A DNA stretch of 48,942 nt. Source: Prevotellaceae bacterium. GTDB taxonomy: Bacteria; Bacteroidota; Bacteroidia; Bacteroidales; Paludibacteraceae. The position numbers were made by a program, and so were the translations under genes. Shown here piece by piece: positions 25,699 through 34,246 of the stretch (positions are counted from its first letter, which is position 1; each line of letters begins with the position of its first letter). Location: positions 1 through 48,942 of the forward strand of contig JAISYF010000125.1 in the NCBI GenBank assembly GCA_031270065.1. Direction: 5' to 3'. The notes below the pieces were generated by a model. The model was not told where the DNA came from. It saw only the letters and a program-made list of their open reading frames with translations, and made no database searches.

Positions 25699-26556
25699 TT
25701 AGGACATTTTTAATTCAATATGCCTCCTTATATTTTCCATCAGCCACACAGGCGTGGAGGTTGCGCCGCAAATGCCGATAGATTTTGAATGTTTAATTTT
25801 TTCAAAATCAATGTCTTCTGGCGCGGAAACGAAAATCGTATTAGGATTTACCGAGCGGCAAACCTCATACAAAACTTTGCCGTTTGAACTCTTGTGTCCG
25901 CCCGCAAATATCACTGTATCAAACCTTTGTGCAAATTTTTTAATTTCGGGAATGCGGTTTGAAACCTGTCTGCAAATCGTGTCGAAATACCGAAAATCAA
26001 CGCCGTTGTTGAGCCGTTTTTCTATCGCCTCCAAAATTTTTGCAAAGCCGTCGAGCGGCATTGTGGTCTGTGAAAAAAAGAATGTTTGCTTGTCGGGCGC
26101 AATTTTTTCCAAGTCGTCTTCGCCCTCAACAATTATCGCTGTATAGTTGATTTGCCCCTCTAAACCAAGCACTTCGGCGTGAGCGTTTTTGCCAAAAATA
26201 ACTATTTGCGCATTGGGAAAATTTTCGTGCGCATCTTTGATTTTTTGCTGCAACGCCAGCACCACACGACAAGATGCGTCAATGATTTTAATATTATTTC
26301 GTTCTGCAATTCTGTAAGTTTCGGGCGGTTCGCCGTGCGCCCGAAACAGCACTTTTACATCACTCAATTCTCTAAATTGCTTATTATCAATGGTTTCCAA
26401 ACCGTTTTTGCGCAATCGCTGCACCTCTTGCGAGTTATGCACAATATCACCGAGGCAGTACAAATGTCCGTCTTTGGCGAGTTCCTGCTCAGCCTTTTGA
26501 ATTGCCCGCACCACACCGTTGCAAAAACCTGAACTTTGGTCAATTTCTATTAACAT
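25699..26556 (-). CDS. ispH: 4-hydroxy-3-methylbut-2-enyl diphosphate reductase
   Basis: A 285-residue protein; start at 26556 (MLIEIDQSSGFCNG) rather than 26604, because the -7 box at 26578-26586 lies between them. It is the last enzyme of the MEP isoprenoid pathway, reducing HMBPP to IPP and DMAPP with a [4Fe-4S] cluster. The three cluster cysteines are visible in GFCNGVVRAI (Cys12), DASCRVV and DTICRQVSNR; RAHGEPPET, AEVLG and SQTTMPLDG give other conserved site residues. Unusual: DASCRVV replaces the family's usual DATCP. The length is normal. The MEP route is consistent with Bacteroidota. Confidence 0.93.
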   Translation of the reverse strand: MLIEIDQSSGFCNGVVRAIQKAEQELAKDGHLYCLGDIVHNSQEVQRLRKNGLETIDNKQFRELSDVKVLFRAHGEPPETYRIAERNNIKIIDASCRVVLALQQKIKDAHENFPNAQIVIFGKNAHAEVLGLEGQINYTAIIVEGEDDLEKIAPDKQTFFFSQTTMPLDGFAKILEAIEKRLNNGVDFRYFDTICRQVSNRIPEIKKFAQRFDTVIFAGGHKSSNGKVLYEVCRSVNPNTIFVSAPEDIDFEKIKHSKSIGICGATSTPVWLMENIRRHIELKMS

Positions 26557-26577
26557 AATCAAAAATTTTTTTAGATT

Positions 26578-26586
26578 GCAAAGGTA
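26578..26586 (-). promoter_or_regulatory. -7 box of the ispH promoter
   Basis: On the minus strand this reads TACCTTTGC, the Bacteroidota -7 element. It places the transcript start a few bases downstream, between the two candidate start codons, and so supports the shorter IspH. Confidence 0.65.
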
Positions 26587-26625
26587 CGATTTTTTTAGAT
26601 ACAAGACACAAGTATTTAGAACAAT

Positions 26626-26650
26626 CAGGGGCGAAAATTTTTCGCCCCTG
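26626..26650 (-). terminator. Strong hairpin after the ECF sigma gene
   Basis: CAGGGGCGAAAA and TTTTCGCCCCTG form a near-perfect 25-base palindrome starting five bases after the sigma-factor stop. It would end that transcript; on the other strand the T-rich centre is similar. A related GGGCGC palindrome is at 17921. Confidence 0.7.
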
Positions 26651-26654
26651 CCTT

Positions 26655-27233
26655 TTACGGATATTCCAATTTCCGCATTTCTTTACGCATATTTAATATT
26701 GCGTACCGCATTCGCCCAAGCGCAGTGTTGATGCTGATATTTTCGATTTTTGCAATTTCTTTAAAACTCAATTCTTGAAAATAGCGCAATTTCACAATCC
26801 GCTGCTGTTCGTCAGGTAAATTATTCATAACTTCCGTTACTTCGGCGTGAGTTTCATTTAAAATAATGCAGTCTTGCACATTTCCTTCGCGCAAAGCAGC
26901 ATCACGAAATAAATCAAACCCCGCCTCATCATTCGAGTAGGTGTTTTGAACATCTTTGCGATAATAATCAATAACAAGATTGTGTGCAATTCGGCAAATC
27001 CAAGTGTAGAAATGCCCCATGTCAACATAGCGACCCTGTTTTATTATCATAATCGCTTTGATAAAAGTGTCCTGAAACATATCTTCGGTCAATTTCTCCT
27101 GTTTGGTAATGCCAAAAATATACCGATAAAGTCGGTCTTTATACTTGTAAAGAAGTTCCTCAAAAGCCTCATTACAGCCCGATGCGAACAATGCTATTAA
27201 TTGTTCGTCAGACAATTTTTCAAGAGTCTTCAT
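26655..27233 (-). CDS. ECF-type RNA polymerase sigma factor
   Basis: A 192-residue sigma-70-family protein. Region 2 is at about 25-95 (YKDRLYRYIFGITKQEKLTE, DMFQDTFIKAI) and region 4 at about 135-185 (LPDEQQRIVKLRYFQELSFK, EIAKIENISINTALGRMRYA). It has the two-domain layout of group 4 sigma factors. No anti-sigma gene follows: the next gene downstream is ispH on the same strand behind a hairpin and its own promoter. The control mechanism is therefore not evident. In Bacteroidota many such factors work with FecR-like anti-sigma proteins encoded nearby; none is seen here. Confidence 0.9.
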   Translation of the reverse strand: MKTLEKLSDEQLIALFASGCNEAFEELLYKYKDRLYRYIFGITKQEKLTEDMFQDTFIKAIMIIKQGRYVDMGHFYTWICRIAHNLVIDYYRKDVQNTYSNDEAGFDLFRDAALREGNVQDCIILNETHAEVTEVMNNLPDEQQRIVKLRYFQELSFKEIAKIENISINTALGRMRYAILNMRKEMRKLEYP

Positions 27234-27321
27234 AACTTTGTGTTTTTAAAAATTAACAAAGTAGATTTTTCTCCATAGGCTTTTGCTTTTAATTTTAATT
27301 TTAAATGTATTAATAAAAAAT

Positions 27322-27960
27322 TTATTTTGCAGTTGGTTTTGCCTGCTGTTGCTGCTGAGCAGATGGGCGTGAATTTCCGCCCATACTCTTAGGGTTTATT
27401 CTAAATACAAATGATTTAGAGTCCTTATAATTGCCTTTGCCTGTGATAATTACGCTTGCCGTACCAACATTCACGTTATTTGAATAAGTAATTGTATAAT
27501 CAATTTCTTTCACGAGGCTTTTTGTACCGTCTTTTATCGAAATATCAGGCGTAATCGGTGTTCCGCGATAGATTTGGTCTACCACTGGATTAATCTGCAC
27601 TGCGTTGATTGATTTCGGCAAAATATTGAAATTCACTGTCTTATTATCTGCGTAATTCCCTTTTCCTAAAATGGTAACAGTGCCAGTTCCGACATTTACG
27701 TTGTTTGAGTAATTAAGCATATAATCAATATTTTCCACGAGCGTTTTCATGCCGTCTTTCACAACCACTTTCGGCGTAAATGCAACGCTTGTGTATGTTT
27801 GGTCTGGTATTGCAGCAACTACAATACCTGAATCTGCGTTTGCAGATGCAGATGGCGCAGTCTGTTGATTGGTTCTCGGCTGCTGCCTGCTTTGCGTGTT
27901 TTGCGCAAAAATGTTTGCTGCCAAAACAACGAAAATTGTTGTAAAAATGTATTTTTTCAT
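27322..27960 (-). CDS. Secreted protein with two MBG-like repeats
   Basis: A 212-residue protein starting at the ATG at 27960, which gives a clean Sec signal (MKKYIFTTIFVVLAANIFAQ). After a Gln/Ala-rich linker come two repeats of about 77 residues (about 50-125 and 128-203) that share TPxVxVKDG, K(T/S)LVxEIDY, YSNNVNVGT and GKGNYxDxK; this is the pattern of MBG/'YDG-like' immunoglobulin-type beta repeats found in bacterial surface proteins. The C-terminus is Gln-rich. There is no T9SS sorting domain or lipobox, so it may be periplasmic or released. Function unknown. It lies 88 bases upstream of the ECF sigma gene in the same direction and may share its transcript. Confidence 0.78.
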   Translation of the reverse strand: MKKYIFTTIFVVLAANIFAQNTQSRQQPRTNQQTAPSASANADSGIVVAAIPDQTYTSVAFTPKVVVKDGMKTLVENIDYMLNYSNNVNVGTGTVTILGKGNYADNKTVNFNILPKSINAVQINPVVDQIYRGTPITPDISIKDGTKSLVKEIDYTITYSNNVNVGTASVIITGKGNYKDSKSFVFRINPKSMGGNSRPSAQQQQQAKPTAK

Positions 27961-28123
27961 AGTGCGAAATTTTGATATAAATTTATTTTGCAAAAATAGT
28001 GATTTTTTGATTAATACAAAAAAAAAATTCAACTTTTTTTCAAAAAAATTACATTATGCCTTAAAATCAGCATTTTTTTAGTTAATTTTAGTTAAAAAGA
28101 GAACGCTTTTGAGCGAATTTGAT

Positions 28124-29041
28124 TTATTTTAAATGTTTTTCAACATATTTTCGCCTGTTTTTAATACCTAAAAACAGTCCAAAAAGCGTCGGAATGCAGA
28201 AATTTAGCAACCAAAAGAGCGCGCTTGCGGCAAAAATCGCCGTAATATTGTCGGAAAATGCGCCAAAAATTAAAATTCCTATTGAAGAACGCACCGCAAA
28301 TTCTGCTGCGTTGATTAACGGCGTGTATGTGAGCAACAAATAAAATGTGGGCATTGCAAAAATTGCCTGCACTACCGAAAATTCTACCCCGCAAAACCGT
28401 AGCATAAAATAAAATTGCACGCTGAAAATCAAATACTTAACTGCTGAAACAGCCAAAACTTGCAACGATTGGCTAAATGTGAATTTTTCTTTTACTTTTT
28501 TGCTGATTTTTGGCAGAAAAAAAAACAGTAAAATTATTGATAATGAAACAATTACGGCAAAAATTATGATTGAATTGAAGTTTTTTAGTGCGCTGTATTT
28601 TGTAAGAAAAAATGGCGCGGCAATTATTCCGCAAACACTCACAACTACCGTCTGTGCAAAACTGCCTGCAAAGCCCATTGTTACTGCCGAAAGCCTGTAT
28701 TCAGACGGCAAATTAAGCGAGCGTGCAGGATATTCGCCAAGAGAGTTCGGCGTGAGAAATGCGCCTGTTTGCCCCCACAAAACTGCCTGAAACGCCTCGT
28801 AAAAGTTGATTTTACAAATATTTTTCAGTAAAATTTTCCATTTCGCACTTTCGCAAAAAAAATTTAACGGCAGCAAAATTATCGTAAAAATCAAAAAAAC
28901 AATTTGCGCATTTGTAGTATCTGCGAAGTAATAAAGATACTGCTTGAACCCGCCAACTTCGCGCAATTTCCACGCCAAAAACAGAGCACAAGCAACAATT
29001 ATCGCCCAATGCACAATATTATATATCGTTTTTTTTTTCAT
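28124..29041 (-). CDS. Flippase-like (LPG synthetase TM region) membrane protein
   Basis: A 305-residue integral membrane protein with about eight hydrophobic segments; motifs such as WGQTGAFLTPNSLGEYPARS and AEFAVRSSIGILIFG match the UPF0104/AglD-type lysylphosphatidylglycerol synthase TM family. There is no catalytic soluble domain, so it is the flippase-like membrane part only. Known relatives move lipid-linked molecules; the substrate here is unknown. Its ATG overlaps the rsmG stop by one base (TAATG), suggesting translational coupling. Confidence 0.8.
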   Translation of the reverse strand: MKKKTIYNIVHWAIIVACALFLAWKLREVGGFKQYLYYFADTTNAQIVFLIFTIILLPLNFFCESAKWKILLKNICKINFYEAFQAVLWGQTGAFLTPNSLGEYPARSLNLPSEYRLSAVTMGFAGSFAQTVVVSVCGIIAAPFFLTKYSALKNFNSIIIFAVIVSLSIILLFFFLPKISKKVKEKFTFSQSLQVLAVSAVKYLIFSVQFYFMLRFCGVEFSVVQAIFAMPTFYLLLTYTPLINAAEFAVRSSIGILIFGAFSDNITAIFAASALFWLLNFCIPTLFGLFLGIKNRRKYVEKHLK

Positions 29042-29664
29042 TAAAATATCGGTAAATAAACCGCTTTCTTTGTTTTAAAATATTCCTCGTTGAAAAAATC
29101 GCTTATATTATATAGTGTAGCGCAATTTTTAAACGGCGCAATTTCGCCCTGCAATTCCCCGCCTTTAAGACAAATAATGCCGTTTGGCAGCGCGTTTTTT
29201 TGCTCTTTTGAAATATTTTTGCGCGAAATTTTAACCAAGTCCGCCAACGGCATAACGGCGCGGGAAACAACAAAATCGAATTTTCCCTTTTCCTCCTCCA
29301 TTCGTTTATTGGCGAAAGTGCAGTTTTGCAAGTCCAACGCAGCGGCAATTTCGGCAGCCACTTTTATCTTTTTACCAACAGAATCAACCAAGTGAAAATT
29401 AACTTTTGGAAAAAAAATTGCAAGCGGAATAGCGGGAAATCCGCCGCCCGTACCAACATCTACAACAGTTGTCAAAGGCTTTAAATTCAGTATTTTAGCA
29501 ATAGCCAACGAGTGTAAAACGTGGTGCAGGTAGAGATTCTCAATATCTTTGCGCGAAATCACGTTGATTTTTGCATTCCAATCGGCATAGAGCGGAAAGA
29601 GAGCGTCAAAATCAACCTTTTGCCTCTCTGTCAAATCTGGAAAATATTTTAAAACAGTATTCAT
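29041..29664 (-). CDS. rsmG: 16S rRNA (guanine527-N7)-methyltransferase
   Basis: A 207-residue Rossmann-fold methyltransferase of the expected length. The SAM-binding motif VVDVGTGGGFPAIPLAIFFP, then FHLVDSVGKKIKVAAEIAA and DFVVSRAVMPL are all characteristic of RsmG/GidB. It methylates G527 of 16S rRNA with SAM; loss gives mild streptomycin resistance in other bacteria. It heads a two-gene unit with the flippase-like protein (one-base overlap). The gene is not beside mnmG or parAB here. Confidence 0.93.
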   Translation of the reverse strand: MNTVLKYFPDLTERQKVDFDALFPLYADWNAKINVISRKDIENLYLHHVLHSLAIAKILNLKPLTTVVDVGTGGGFPAIPLAIFFPKVNFHLVDSVGKKIKVAAEIAAALDLQNCTFANKRMEEEKGKFDFVVSRAVMPLADLVKISRKNISKEQKNALPNGIICLKGGELQGEIAPFKNCATLYNISDFFNEEYFKTKKAVYLPIF

Positions 29665-29713
29665 TTATTTTTGAATATAAAAGAATTTGTGGAACTCTTT
29701 TATCTATTAACTT

Positions 29714-29899
29714 TCAACTATTGTTCGGCATTGCCAGCATTAAAATAATATAAACAATCACGCCCGAAAACGCTGTAAAAATTGTCAGTAGCGCATACAC
29801 AAGCCGCGTTACCGATACCTCCCAGCCAAAATACTCGGCAATTCCTGCACACACGCCCGCAATAACTTTGCTGGAAGATTTTGTTAGTTTTCTGTCCAT
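29714..29899 (-). CDS. PspC-domain small membrane protein
   Basis: A 61-residue protein consisting of one PspC domain: KVIAGVCAGIAEYFGWEVSV followed by TRLVYALLTIFTAFSGVIVY, a membrane segment, and a short MLAMP end. PspC proteins are inner-membrane proteins linked to envelope stress. No pspA or pspB is nearby. It stands alone between yidC and rsmG. Confidence 0.87.
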   Translation of the reverse strand: MDRKLTKSSSKVIAGVCAGIAEYFGWEVSVTRLVYALLTIFTAFSGVIVYIILMLAMPNNS

Positions 29900-29963
29900 A
29901 AATATTTTCTGTTTTTAAAACAATTTTTCCAAATTTTTTGGCAAATCTACATCTAAATTTCCA

Positions 29964-30108
29964 TTATAATTCAGTATGCGGAATACCTGATTTTTTCAAT
30001 GCAAGTTTGAAATGTTTATAGTCGTACCCGCATCTCTTTGAGCATTCACAAGAGCGGCAATATCGCTGTTTTAATTCTGTTGTGTAATTTTTTGTAAATT
30101 TATTTAAT
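29964..30108 (-). pseudogene. Cys-rich reading-frame fragment without a start codon
   Basis: Between yidC and the PspC gene, a frame of about 47 codons without ATG, bounded by a stop at its start, encodes ELKQRYCRSCECSKRCGYDY followed by KHFKLALKKSGIPHTEL. The CxxCxCxxxC spacing looks like a metal-binding knuckle and the rest is protein-like. I recognise no family. It is either the C-terminal remnant of a lost gene or a small gene using an unusual start. The rest of the 212-base gap holds nothing else. Confidence 0.3.
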
Positions 30109-30111
30109 TAT

Positions 30112-32004
30112 TTACCTTTTGCCTTTTTTCTGCTGCTCCCTTATCCGTTTTTGCTGCTCTTTTTGAGCGGCTTCGAGGCGAGCCATAAAGCCCGATTTTT
30201 TTGCTGGTTTCTTGGTGTGCTTGGCAAGTTCGAGTTTGCGCAACAACTCTTTTTCATCAACAAACAAGCGGAAAAGATAGGTTTGTCCGATTGTTATTAA
30301 AAGTGAAACAAGGTAGTAATAACTTAATCCTGAGGGATAATTGTTGAAGAAAAACAGGAACATCAGCGGCATCAGGTACATCATCCATTTCATCATCGCC
30401 ATTTGTTGCTGCTGCGCTTGGTCTTGCATATTGAGTTTGGTGTAAATGATGTTGGTGATAGTCATCAGCAGGCAGAAAAGCGAGAGGTGCTTGAAACCGA
30501 AAATGCTTGTACTCCAAGTCAAAAACGGTACAGTGTCGTAGGTTGAGAGGTCGGCAGCCCAAAGAAAACTTTGTTGGCGCAGTTCTATCGCAGACGGAAA
30601 AAACGCAAACATCGCAAACAAAATCGGCATTTGCAGCAACATCGGCAGACAGCCGCCCATCGGACTAACGCCGACACTTTTATAGAGTGCCATTGTTGCC
30701 TGTTGGCGTTCCATCGGTTTGTCGGCGGGAATTTTTGCGTTTATTGCGTCAACTTGCGGGCGCAAAACGCGCATTTTAGCCGTACTCATATACGATTTGA
30801 ACGTCATCGGCAAAATTATCAACTTGATAACCACTGTCATTAACAGAATTATCAAGCCAAAATTTGTCATAAACGAGCCGAAAAAGTTGAACATCGGAAT
30901 TATCAAAATTTGGTTAATCCAACCAAAAATCGACCAGCCGAGCGGTATAATGCGCTGTAAATTAGGCTTTTGCCCTTTTTCTAAACCTTTATTAAAAGAA
31001 GTTAGCGTTTTATAATGATTGGGAACTAAAAATATCTGTAAATTTGTTGCTTGCCTGCCCGAATAATCGAAAAATATATCTGATTCAACAGAAAAACTTT
31101 TCAAATATTTAGAATTTTCAGGCTCAATATTACTTCTGAGTTTTGCTCCAGAAAAGCCCTGTTTTGCCAACAAAACGGTGCTAAAAAATTGGTCTTTTGT
31201 GGCAATCCACTGCAATGGTGTTACAGTTGAGGGTTCTTTCATATCATTTTTCGCAGCAGAAAGGGTTTCCATATCGCCATTAGCGAACTGATAATTGAGC
31301 GTGGTGTAATTATTTTCAAATTTGCGTCCTTTCTCTTGCTGACGGATTTTGTTTTTCCAAACCATTTCCCAATAATTTCTATTGTCAAAAAATGAGAACA
31401 TATTTTCTGTAACAATGTCAAAATCAATAACGTATCTGTCATTATAAAGTGTATAAACGAAATCAATAAATGCTGCGGTGTCTGGCATTTCAAGTCGAAA
31501 TGTGAGTCGTTTTGAAACGCTGTCTTCAACAATTTCTTGCGGTTTGAAAAACAAATTTTCCGAAGAAAAAACTTCGCCTTTCAGACTGAACGTGAAAGCA
31601 AGCAGATTTTCCTCTTTTCCATCAAAGAGCACCAGCGGCAACGAATCGTGCGTGAGGTATTCTTTGAGTTCCGCAGAATAAAGCGAGCCGCCTTTTGGCG
31701 AAAATTGCAGTTTCAGCAAGTCGGTTTCCACAACCACAAGCGAGGAGTCGCCTTTTGCAACATTTGCCAAAAGCCCCGATTTTGCTGCGATAACAGAGTC
31801 ATTATCAACCTCTTGGCTTTTTTGTTCATTTAAAAGTTGCTGCGCTGCGGCAGCCTCTCTCTGCGCCTGACTCTGCGCTTGTGCAATAGAATCACGATAG
31901 TGTTGTTGCGCCAATTTTTGTTCCTCTGAGGGCTTATTCAACCACGAAAACCCCAAGAAAATTCCTACGATTAAAATTAATCCGATAACGGTGTTTTTAT
32001 CCAT
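30112..32004 (-). CDS. yidC: Membrane protein insertase YidC
   Basis: A 630-residue protein. It has an N-terminal membrane segment (VIGLILIVGIFLGFSWL), a low-complexity Gln/Ala linker, a large periplasmic domain (about 75-340), and the Oxa1-type core with five membrane segments (about 355-590; IILLMTVVIKLIILPMTFKS, MGGCLPMLLQMPILFAMFAF, FFNNYPSGLSYYYLVSLLI). The C-terminal tail is highly basic, as expected for ribosome contact. It inserts and folds inner-membrane proteins with or without SecYEG. The length is normal for Bacteroidota. It has a good promoter of its own at 32050-32082 and ends a few bases before the Cys-rich fragment. Confidence 0.95.
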   Translation of the reverse strand: MDKNTVIGLILIVGIFLGFSWLNKPSEEQKLAQQHYRDSIAQAQSQAQREAAAAQQLLNEQKSQEVDNDSVIAAKSGLLANVAKGDSSLVVVETDLLKLQFSPKGGSLYSAELKEYLTHDSLPLVLFDGKEENLLAFTFSLKGEVFSSENLFFKPQEIVEDSVSKRLTFRLEMPDTAAFIDFVYTLYNDRYVIDFDIVTENMFSFFDNRNYWEMVWKNKIRQQEKGRKFENNYTTLNYQFANGDMETLSAAKNDMKEPSTVTPLQWIATKDQFFSTVLLAKQGFSGAKLRSNIEPENSKYLKSFSVESDIFFDYSGRQATNLQIFLVPNHYKTLTSFNKGLEKGQKPNLQRIIPLGWSIFGWINQILIIPMFNFFGSFMTNFGLIILLMTVVIKLIILPMTFKSYMSTAKMRVLRPQVDAINAKIPADKPMERQQATMALYKSVGVSPMGGCLPMLLQMPILFAMFAFFPSAIELRQQSFLWAADLSTYDTVPFLTWSTSIFGFKHLSLFCLLMTITNIIYTKLNMQDQAQQQQMAMMKWMMYLMPLMFLFFFNNYPSGLSYYYLVSLLITIGQTYLFRLFVDEKELLRKLELAKHTKKPAKKSGFMARLEAAQKEQQKRIREQQKKGKR

Positions 32005-32049
32005 TTTTTTATAAAAATATTTTATTTAAAATTTTAAAAAAATTTGGGT

Positions 32050-32082
32050 GCAAAGGTACGAAAAAATTATAATTGCAGCAAA
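32050..32082 (-). promoter_or_regulatory. yidC promoter
   Basis: On the minus strand TTTG (32082-32079) precedes TACCTTTGC (32058-32050) by 20 bases, an ideal Bacteroidota spacing. The yidC ATG follows 45 bases later. Confidence 0.75.
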
Positions 32083-32222
32083 TAACCTTTAATTTGGCTA
32101 AATCTTTTGGGGGAGTGCTATTATAGCGCACAAAGTATACACAAAAAATGATTTCAATCACTCAATGTTATGCAGCGGTCAATATCACGCCGACCTGAAA
32201 GGAGGTAATTTTCATAATATTA

Positions 32223-32346
32223 AGAGTTTGTTTAAATTTTGGTAAAATTAATTATTATGACTGAAAATGCAGTACCCTGTTATTGCGGACTGCGACCAGC
32301 AACGACAGTGGATAAACAATATTTGTCTAAAATTTAAACAAACTCT
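32223..32346. mobile_element. MITE-like element, copy A
   Basis: Ends AGAGTTTGTTTAAATTTT (left) and its complement (right) bound 124 bp. The interior shares AAAATTAATTATTATGACT, AATGCAGTACCCTGT and TAAACAATATTTGTCTAAAA with copy B at 46671. No reading frame is present. It sits in the divergent yidC/GH3 region, upstream of the GH3 promoter. There are no obvious long target duplications. Confidence 0.75.
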
Positions 32347-32377
32347 AACGGTTTTTATTAATAAAAGTAAATGAAAA

Positions 32378-32409
32378 TTTGTTTTCTCACCAAAAAGCAG
32401 TATCTTTGC
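32378..32409 (+). promoter_or_regulatory. Promoter of the GH3-family gene
   Basis: TTTG at 32378-32381 and TATCTTTGC at 32401-32409 are 19 bases apart. The start codon at 32438 follows 28 bases later. Confidence 0.7.
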
Positions 32410-32437
32410 CAAAATTTTCACCAAAAAAGTATTTATC

Positions 32438-34144
32438 ATGAAAGTTAAAAGAACAAAAGGTGTTTGGAAAATTAAAATGGGTTTGGGAATTGTAGGCTTA
32501 ATAGAACTCGCAAAACTCAAAAAAAATTCCAAAAACACAAAACGTGCGCAAGAGAAAGTTCTGCGCAGTATTTTAACACAGTCGAAAGACACTGTTTTCG
32601 GCAAAGAACACAATTTTGAAGCAATTTTGCAAGCAAAAAATGCAGACGAATTGTTAAAAAAGTACGCTGAAAATATTAAAATTTCTCAATATGAGGATTT
32701 TGAACCATATATTGAGAGGCACAAAAACGGCGAAGAAAACGTGCTTTTCCCCGGAAAACCAATCTTGTACCTAACCACCTCAGGTACAACAAACATTCCA
32801 AAATGGATTCCCCTTACACAGAATTATTACAAAGACGGCATTAGCAAACTCAACCAACTTTGGTTCTACACCGCGCTAAAATACCGTCCGCACGTTTGCG
32901 ACGGCAAAACTCTGTCGATTGTCGGCAAAGCCTTTGAGGGAGCAGCTCCTGACGGCACTCCATACGGCTCAATTTCGGGTTTGTCGCAGCGCGATATTCC
33001 CGAATTTATGAAAGGTATTTACTCTGCACCTTACGAAATTTTTCTCATAACCGACTATAAAGCAAGGTATTACGCGCTGATGAGAATGGCGATTATGCAG
33101 AATATCACTTGGATTATTACCGCCAATCCATCAACTTTGATTGAGATGCAAAACAACGCCAACGAGTTTTATGACGAATATGTTAAAGACATCGAAAACG
33201 GCACTATTTCCGACAAAGTTGATATTTCTCCCGAAATCCGAGAGGCGTTGCTCAAAACAATTCAGCCAGACCCTGAACGCGCAGCACAACTGAGGGCATT
33301 GAAAGAAAAATACAGCACAGTTTTGCCGAAACATTACTGGGAAAATTTGCAGGTTATTTCCGTTTGGATGTGCGGAAACACCAACGTTTATATGCAAAAA
33401 GTTCAAAACAGTTTTCCAAAAAATACGCTGTTTTTTGAATTTTCCTATTTTTCGTCTGAATGTCGCTCAGGTAACGTGATTAATCCCTCAAAAGAGATTG
33501 ACACAACGCTTTTTTGCCACAAAATTTATTTTGAATTTATAAAAGACTGCGATATTGACCAAGTAAATCCGCACGTTTATCAGGCAAATGAAGTTGAAAT
33601 AGGACAGCGTTATTACATTTTTTGTACCACACCTTCGGGGTTGTACCGCTACAATATGAATGATATTGTGGAAGTTACAGGCAGATACAGCGATTTTCCG
33701 AAAATCCGTTTTATTCAAAAAGGCAACGGTATTATATCGCTTACAGGCGAAAAATTGTCGGAAAGGCAGTTTATTGACGCCGTAAATTTTGCGGAAAAAG
33801 AGGCAAATGTTAATCTGAAATTCTTTGTCGGTTTTGCCGATGTAGAAAATTCGCAGTATCATTTTTATTACGAATTTCCTCAAAATATAGAAAATCCTGC
33901 TGAAACAGGCAAAAAAATCACTGAAATGGTCGATAAAAAATTAGAGGTATTTAACCGCGAATATCAGGAAAAGCGCGGCTCTAACCGCCTGAAATCTCCG
34001 CAAACTCATATTTTGCAAAAAGAAGCATTTGAAACATTCAAAGCACGTTGCATAGATTTAGGTTATAGAGACGGACAGTTCAAACTCAATCTGCTGATGC
34101 AAAACGAGGAAAAACGGACAATGTTTGAGGAGTTGAAAATTTGA
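32438..34144 (+). CDS. GH3-family adenylate-forming acyltransferase
   Basis: A 568-residue protein of the GH3 (auxin-responsive) branch of the acyl-adenylate superfamily. The ATP-binding loop LYLTTSGTTNIPKWIP (about 108-123), FFEFSYFSSECR-type and GLYRYNMNDIVEVTGRY (about 400-416) and ISLTGEKLSERQF (about 430-442) match the family. Plant members join amino acids to jasmonate or auxin; bacterial members are widespread in Bacteroidota and their substrate is unknown. A later start at 32477 (MGLGIVG) is possible. The stop codon lies within the beginning of the TTTGAAAATTTGA repeat tract. rlmN follows in the same direction. Confidence 0.87.
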   Translation: MKVKRTKGVWKIKMGLGIVGLIELAKLKKNSKNTKRAQEKVLRSILTQSKDTVFGKEHNFEAILQAKNADELLKKYAENIKISQYEDFEPYIERHKNGEENVLFPGKPILYLTTSGTTNIPKWIPLTQNYYKDGISKLNQLWFYTALKYRPHVCDGKTLSIVGKAFEGAAPDGTPYGSISGLSQRDIPEFMKGIYSAPYEIFLITDYKARYYALMRMAIMQNITWIITANPSTLIEMQNNANEFYDEYVKDIENGTISDKVDISPEIREALLKTIQPDPERAAQLRALKEKYSTVLPKHYWENLQVISVWMCGNTNVYMQKVQNSFPKNTLFFEFSYFSSECRSGNVINPSKEIDTTLFCHKIYFEFIKDCDIDQVNPHVYQANEVEIGQRYYIFCTTPSGLYRYNMNDIVEVTGRYSDFPKIRFIQKGNGIISLTGEKLSERQFIDAVNFAEKEANVNLKFFVGFADVENSQYHFYYEFPQNIENPAETGKKITEMVDKKLEVFNREYQEKRGSNRLKSPQTHILQKEAFETFKARCIDLGYRDGQFKLNLLMQNEEKRTMFEELKI

Positions 34145-34223
34145 AAATGCAAAAATACAATTTGAGAATTTGAATATTTTGGGATTTTAATTTCAAATTC
34201 TCAAATTTTCAAATTTTCAAATT
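34135..34223. repeat. TTTGAAAATTTGA palindromic tract after the GH3 gene
   Basis: AAATGCAAAAATACAATTTG and AATTTGAATATTTTGGG form the left side; TTTCAAATTCTCAAATTTTC forms the complementary right side. The centre (GAATATTTTGGGATTTTAATT) is almost the same as in the 25402 copy. It supplies the last codons and stop of the GH3 gene and may act as its terminator. Confidence 0.65.
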
Positions 34224-34246
34224 AAAAAATAGTTTATAGGAAAGAA

